Source of the DNA: Nannocystis bainbridge
Lineage (GTDB): Bacteria; Myxococcota_A; Polyangia; Nannocystales; Nannocystaceae
Assembly (NCBI RefSeq): GCF_028368995.1
Contig: NZ_JAQNDL010000005.1
Span: 568,501 to 632,500, forward strand
Length of the DNA stretch: 64,000 nt
Reading direction: 5' to 3'
The notes under the pieces: generated by a model
Seen by the model: only the letters and a program-made list of their open reading frames with translations
Told to the model about the DNA's origin: nothing
The model's database searches: none
In this document: positions 60,924 to 64,000 of the stretch, piece after piece
Numbering within the stretch: the stretch's first letter is position 1
Layout: each line of letters starts with the position of its first letter
Position numbers and translations under genes: made by a program

Positions 60924-61973
60924 GTGATTCGGCTCGTCGCGCCCCTCGCGCTGGGGCTGGCCCCGGCCGCGCCGGACGAGCTCGTGCACTGGCAGGCGCC
61001 CGCCGCCTGTCCCTCACGCGAGGCGCTGATCCGCGCCGTCGCGGCCGACCTCGGGCGCCCGCTCACGCCCGCGGACGCCGAGGCCGTGACCGCCCACGCG
61101 ACCGCGCAGCGCCGGCCCGATCGCCGCTGGCAGCTCGAGCTCACGCTGACCCCGCGCGACGCCCCCGCGGTCGCGCGCACCGTCGTCGGCGAGCGCTGCG
61201 AATTACTCGTCGAGGCCGCCGCGCTGATGATCGCGGTGGCGATCGATCCGGAGCTGCTCGCCGCGCTGCCGCGAACCGCCCCGGGTGACCGCGAACTCGG
61301 CGACATCCCGCTCGAAGTCCCCGTCGTCCGCGACGCACCTGCCCCCGCCAGCTCGTCCACCCCCGCGAACACGCCCACGCTCGCCCCTGCGCCCGCGATC
61401 GCGCCCATCCTCGCCCCTGCGCCCGCGAACTCGCCTCCGCCCTTCCGCCGGCCCACGCCCGCGCTTCGTGGCACCCTCGCCGTCGCCGCCGGCCTCGACG
61501 TCGGCGCCCTGCCTGGGCCTGCGCCCGGCTTCATGGTCCGCCTCGGCCTCCTCGCCCGGCGCGTGCGCGCCGAGGTCGGCGCCGTGCACTGGCTCGAGCA
61601 ATCGGCCCGCCTCGCCGGCACGGCCAGCGGCGGCGACCTGCGCCTTACCGCCGCCCAATTGCTCGCCTGCCCGCGGCTGGCGCTGCGGCGCTTCGAATTC
61701 CCGGTGTGCGCCGGCCTCGAGCTCGGGGCCATGCGCGGCCGCGGCGTCGGCGTGACGGTCCCGACGAGCGATCGCGTCGTCTGGCTGGCCCTCCTCGCCG
61801 ACGCGCGCGTGCAGTACCTGCCCGTCCCCCGGCTCGCGCTCGGCCTCCAGCTCGGCCTCGCCGCCCCGCTGCTGGCCGCGCGGTTTCGCCTGCGCGACCA
61901 GGACCAGGACCTCCACCGGGCCGCGCCGGTCGCCTTTCGCGCGGTCTTTGCGATCGAGCTGCGTTTTCCCTGA
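60924..61973 (+). CDS. Exported protein of unknown function, upstream of ECF sigma
   Basis: 349 residues from a GTG. A short hydrophobic start (VIRLVAPLALGLAPAAP) is a weak Sec signal. Residues about 20-110 form a domain with a Cys pair (AACPSREAL, GERCELLVEAAALMIAVAI). A Pro/Ala linker follows, and the C-terminal half is beta-rich with alternating hydrophobic strands, like an outer-membrane barrel or its paralogue (VRLGLLARRVRAEVGAVHWL, LALGLQLGLAAPLLAARFRL). No family recognised. It immediately precedes the sigma gene on the same strand and may share its regulation. Confidence 0.55.
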   Translation: MIRLVAPLALGLAPAAPDELVHWQAPAACPSREALIRAVAADLGRPLTPADAEAVTAHATAQRRPDRRWQLELTLTPRDAPAVARTVVGERCELLVEAAALMIAVAIDPELLAALPRTAPGDRELGDIPLEVPVVRDAPAPASSSTPANTPTLAPAPAIAPILAPAPANSPPPFRRPTPALRGTLAVAAGLDVGALPGPAPGFMVRLGLLARRVRAEVGAVHWLEQSARLAGTASGGDLRLTAAQLLACPRLALRRFEFPVCAGLELGAMRGRGVGVTVPTSDRVVWLALLADARVQYLPVPRLALGLQLGLAAPLLAARFRLRDQDQDLHRAAPVAFRAVFAIELRFP

Positions 61974-61990
61974 CAGATCGCGGCGCCTCG

Positions 61991-62590
61991 TTGCATGACG
62001 GGGACATCCCTCCGGTCCTCGCCCCACCGGCCGCCCTCGGCGACCCCGCCTCGCGCGCCCACGACGGCTCCCACGCCGCCGCCCTGCCGGCTGTGGCCGA
62101 GCTGTTCCGCGACCACTACGAGTTCGTGTGGCGCCTGACCGGCCGCCTCGGCGTGCCCGCGGCCGTGGTCGACGACGCCGTCCAGGACGTGTTCGTCGTC
62201 CTCCACCAGCGCCGCCACGAGTTCGCCGTGCACGGCTCGGTGCGCGCGCTCCTCTACGGCATCACCCGCCGCGTCGCCCGGCGCTACCGCGAGCGCGCCG
62301 CCCGGCACGTCGAGTTGGTCGCGGAGCCCGAGCCCGCCGGTCCCGGCCTCGACGAGGAGCTCGCGCGCCGCCAGGCCGCCGCCGTCCTGCGCGACGCCCT
62401 CGCCGGCATCGACGAGGACAAGCGCATGGCCTTCGTGCTCGCCGACATCGAGGGCATGGCGATGCCCGAGGTCGCCGAATGCCTCGAGATCAACCTCAAC
62501 ACCGCCTATTCGCGGGTGCGCGTGGCCAGGCAGCTGCTGCAGCGAGCGATCGCCCGCCACCACGCGCGCGACAGTCGGAGGACCCCGTGA
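61991..62590 (+). CDS. ECF-type RNA polymerase sigma factor
   Basis: 199 residues if the TTG at 61991 is used; the true start is uncertain and a GTG at 62093 would remove N-terminal residues needed for region 2. Region 2: ELFRDHYEFVWRLTGRLGV, DDAVQDVFVVLHQRRHEF, LLYGITRRVARRYRER. Region 4: ALAGIDEDKRMAFVLADIEGMAMPEVAECLEINLNTAYSRVRVARQLLQR. Complete for a sigma-70 ECF type. The stop overlaps the next start in GTGA, so the partner protein is translationally coupled. It would direct transcription of an unidentified regulon, possibly including the upstream gene. Confidence 0.85.
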   Translation: MHDGDIPPVLAPPAALGDPASRAHDGSHAAALPAVAELFRDHYEFVWRLTGRLGVPAAVVDDAVQDVFVVLHQRRHEFAVHGSVRALLYGITRRVARRYRERAARHVELVAEPEPAGPGLDEELARRQAAAVLRDALAGIDEDKRMAFVLADIEGMAMPEVAECLEINLNTAYSRVRVARQLLQRAIARHHARDSRRTP

Positions 62591-63456
62591 ACGAACCACT
62601 CGACGACGAGCTGCGGCGCTACGTCGCCGCCCTGCGCGAGGTCGACCGCCCCGGCGACGGCGCCCGCGCTGCCACCTGGGCCGGCATCGATGCCCGCATC
62701 GCCGAGGATCTCGCGCCGCCTCGCCCCGCCTGGCGCACCTGGCCGCTGGCCGCCCTCGCCGCCGCGGTCGTGCTCGGCGTCGGATTGGCCGCAGCCACGG
62801 CCTGGCGCGTGCGCGCCGAGGCCAACGTCGAGGCCGCCCATCAGCGCATCGACGCGCCCACCCTGCGCTCCCTCGAGAAATCCTCGCGCGAATCACCGCA
62901 GTCCGCCTCGCGGGGCCAATCACCGCACCCCGAACCGCCGGCCTCGACCTCCGGAAAACCCGAGCATTCGCCGATCGGGGCCGCGTCCGCCTCCGAATCA
63001 TCCGCGGCCACCACCCCCTCCGACCCGTCCACCGCGCCGAGCGTCGGGCCCGCCGGTGATTCGCAGGACCTCGGCGCCAGCGATCCGGCAGCCGTCGAAA
63101 AAACACCCCATGCGCGATCGCCCTCCGCCGAATCGTCCGGCAATGCCCGCCCCTCCGCAGCGCGCCGCCCCGCGGACAGCCCCTCGCTGCGGCCCGAGGA
63201 GGTAGCATCCTTCCAGCGCGCCCAGGCCGCCCTCGCCGCCGGCCGCTACGACGACGCCTTGAGCGCCCTCGACGCTCACGGCCGCCGCTTCGAGCGTGGC
63301 GTGTTCGAGGAGGAGCGCCAGGTCTCGCGGGCCACCGCGCTGTGCAAGCTCGGCCGCCTGGACGACGCCGCCGACGCCCGGCGTCGCTTCTTGCGCGAGC
63401 GCCCGGGTTCGCACCTGGCCGAGCGCATGCGCCAGATCTGCCGCGACGACGAATAA
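62587..63456 (+). CDS. Membrane protein coupled to ECF sigma (anti-sigma-like), with TPR-like C-terminus
   Basis: 289 residues. The GTG overlaps the stop of the sigma gene by 4 nt, giving tight translational coupling. A cytosolic N-terminus (about 1-48) precedes one membrane helix (LAALAAAVVLGVGLAAATA, about 55-73). A long Ser/Pro-rich extracytoplasmic linker follows (about 95-205). The C-terminal helices at about 205-285 (FQRAQAALAAGRYDDALSALDAHGRRF, RATALCKLGRLDDAADARRRFL) resemble a tetratricopeptide pair. The arrangement fits an anti-sigma factor or a sigma-linked sensor, although no ZAS zinc motif is seen at the N-terminus. Confidence 0.7.
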   Translation: MNEPLDDELRRYVAALREVDRPGDGARAATWAGIDARIAEDLAPPRPAWRTWPLAALAAAVVLGVGLAAATAWRVRAEANVEAAHQRIDAPTLRSLEKSSRESPQSASRGQSPHPEPPASTSGKPEHSPIGAASASESSAATTPSDPSTAPSVGPAGDSQDLGASDPAAVEKTPHARSPSAESSGNARPSAARRPADSPSLRPEEVASFQRAQAALAAGRYDDALSALDAHGRRFERGVFEEERQVSRATALCKLGRLDDAADARRRFLRERPGSHLAERMRQICRDDE

Positions 63457-63497
63457 CATCACAGAATCATCCGCGTCCCTGCATCTCGAGGAGTGAC

Positions 63498-64000
63498 ATG
63501 ACCCTTTCCCGAACGCGCCTGTCCTCCCACCTCTTCCTCTCGACCTTGATCGCCTTCGTGCTCGGCGCCTGCGACCAGAAGCCCGGCGACCTCGGGCAGA
63601 TGACCGACGGCGACGACGCGCTGTGCGGCGACGGCATCGTCGCTCCCGGTCTCGAGCAGTGCGACGACGGCAACGCCCAGGACGGCGACGGCTGCACCGC
63701 CAATTGCACCCTCGAGGACTCGCCCGCCTGCGGCGACGGCATCGTCCAGCCCGGTCTCGAGCAGTGCGACGACGGCAACGCCCAGGACGGCGACGGCTGC
63801 ACCGCCAATTGCACCCTCGAGGGCCAACCCGTCTGCGGCGACGGCATCGTCGATCCCGGCGAGCAGTGCGACGACGGCAACAACGCCGACGACGACGGCT
63901 GCTCTCTCACTTGCACCCTCCAGGCGAGCGTCTGCGGCGACGGCGTCCTCGCCGGTCTCGAGCAGTGCGACGACGGCAACTTCGTCGACGGCGACGGCTG
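63498..64000 (+). CDS. DUF4215-repeat lipoprotein, N-terminal part (cut by window edge)
   Basis: 167 codons are visible before the window ends in mid-codon. AGGAG (63489-63493) lies 4 nt before the ATG at 63498. Signal and lipobox (FVLGAC, about residue 25), a short Asp/Gly linker, then four DUF4215 units (consensus CGDGIVxPGLEQCDDGN). Units 1 and 2 are almost identical at DNA level over 93 bp with a period of 105 bp. The remaining repeats and any C-terminal domain lie outside the window. Fifth DUF4215 gene here and closest in start signals to the tandem cluster. Confidence 0.75.
   Translation, partial: MTLSRTRLSSHLFLSTLIAFVLGACDQKPGDLGQMTDGDDALCGDGIVAPGLEQCDDGNAQDGDGCTANCTLEDSPACGDGIVQPGLEQCDDGNAQDGDGCTANCTLEGQPVCGDGIVDPGEQCDDGNNADDDGCSLTCTLQASVCGDGVLAGLEQCDDGNFVDGDG
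63624..63821 (+). repeat. Recent tandem duplication inside DUF4215 gene
   Basis: 63624-63716 and 63729-63821 are 93-bp copies differing in about one codon (GCT versus CAG). Confidence 0.8.

Overview
The window is very GC-rich DNA with the style of a predatory or soil myxobacterium, most likely a Nannocystis/Plesiocystis-type member of the Myxococcota. This is an inference from content. The window has dozens of lipoproteins with Thr/Ser-rich linkers, long DUF4215 Cys-repeat proteins, an FHA-tagged ABC transporter, an RsbR-type STAS protein, a CheB-like protein and a bacterial lysyl oxidase. I saw no rRNA, tRNA, CRISPR array, insertion sequence or phage module.

Layout. 1-7.3 kb: a cut membrane protein, a SUKH-like protein, small lipoproteins, an EGF/FG-GAP lipoprotein and a helical-repeat protein. 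7.8-14.8 kb: three tandem paralogous lipoproteins of 17-18 DUF4215 repeats capped by a DUF1554 domain. 15-21.7 kb: a propeller-like lipoprotein, a lysyl oxidase and an M23-like protein. 21.9-27.4 kb: an isochorismatase-SnoaL fusion, an AgmX-type protein, an FHA-FHA-ABC exporter and a divergent lipoprotein. 27.7-33.7 kb: a signalling patch (RsbR/STAS, histidine kinase, CheY-like regulator, PAS protein, lone B12-binding-like domain). 33.8-37.4 kb: an esterase-like lipoprotein and a LysR/alcohol dehydrogenase divergon. 37.5-46.3 kb: DUF4403, Cys-rich, PNGase F-like and M19-like lipoproteins, an FHA protein and a DTW-domain tRNA modifier. 46.3-53.3 kb: PssA, a ferritin-like protein, more Cys-rich lipoproteins and a metallo-beta-lactamase-fold protein. 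53.4-64 kb: a Cys-rich lipoprotein, a CheB-like protein, an S41-like protein fused to a molybdoenzyme remnant, HutD, a second beta-lactamase-fold protein, an HNH-excalibur lipoprotein, an ECF sigma/anti-sigma-like pair and a fifth DUF4215 protein cut by the right edge.

Most genes stand alone or in pairs rather than in long operons. About 27 of 48 coding genes carry a lipobox, so the region mainly supplies cell-surface and secreted functions.

Two patterns are not explained by gene content. First, a family of inverted repeats with the core ACATGTCC sits just after stop codons from 21.7 to 59.8 kb and occasionally enters the 3' end of genes. Second, 19 genes have a TANNNT hexamer 6-9 nt before the start codon (6-7 in 17 of them), which is what leaderless mRNAs would need. 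I used this second pattern to choose several starts.
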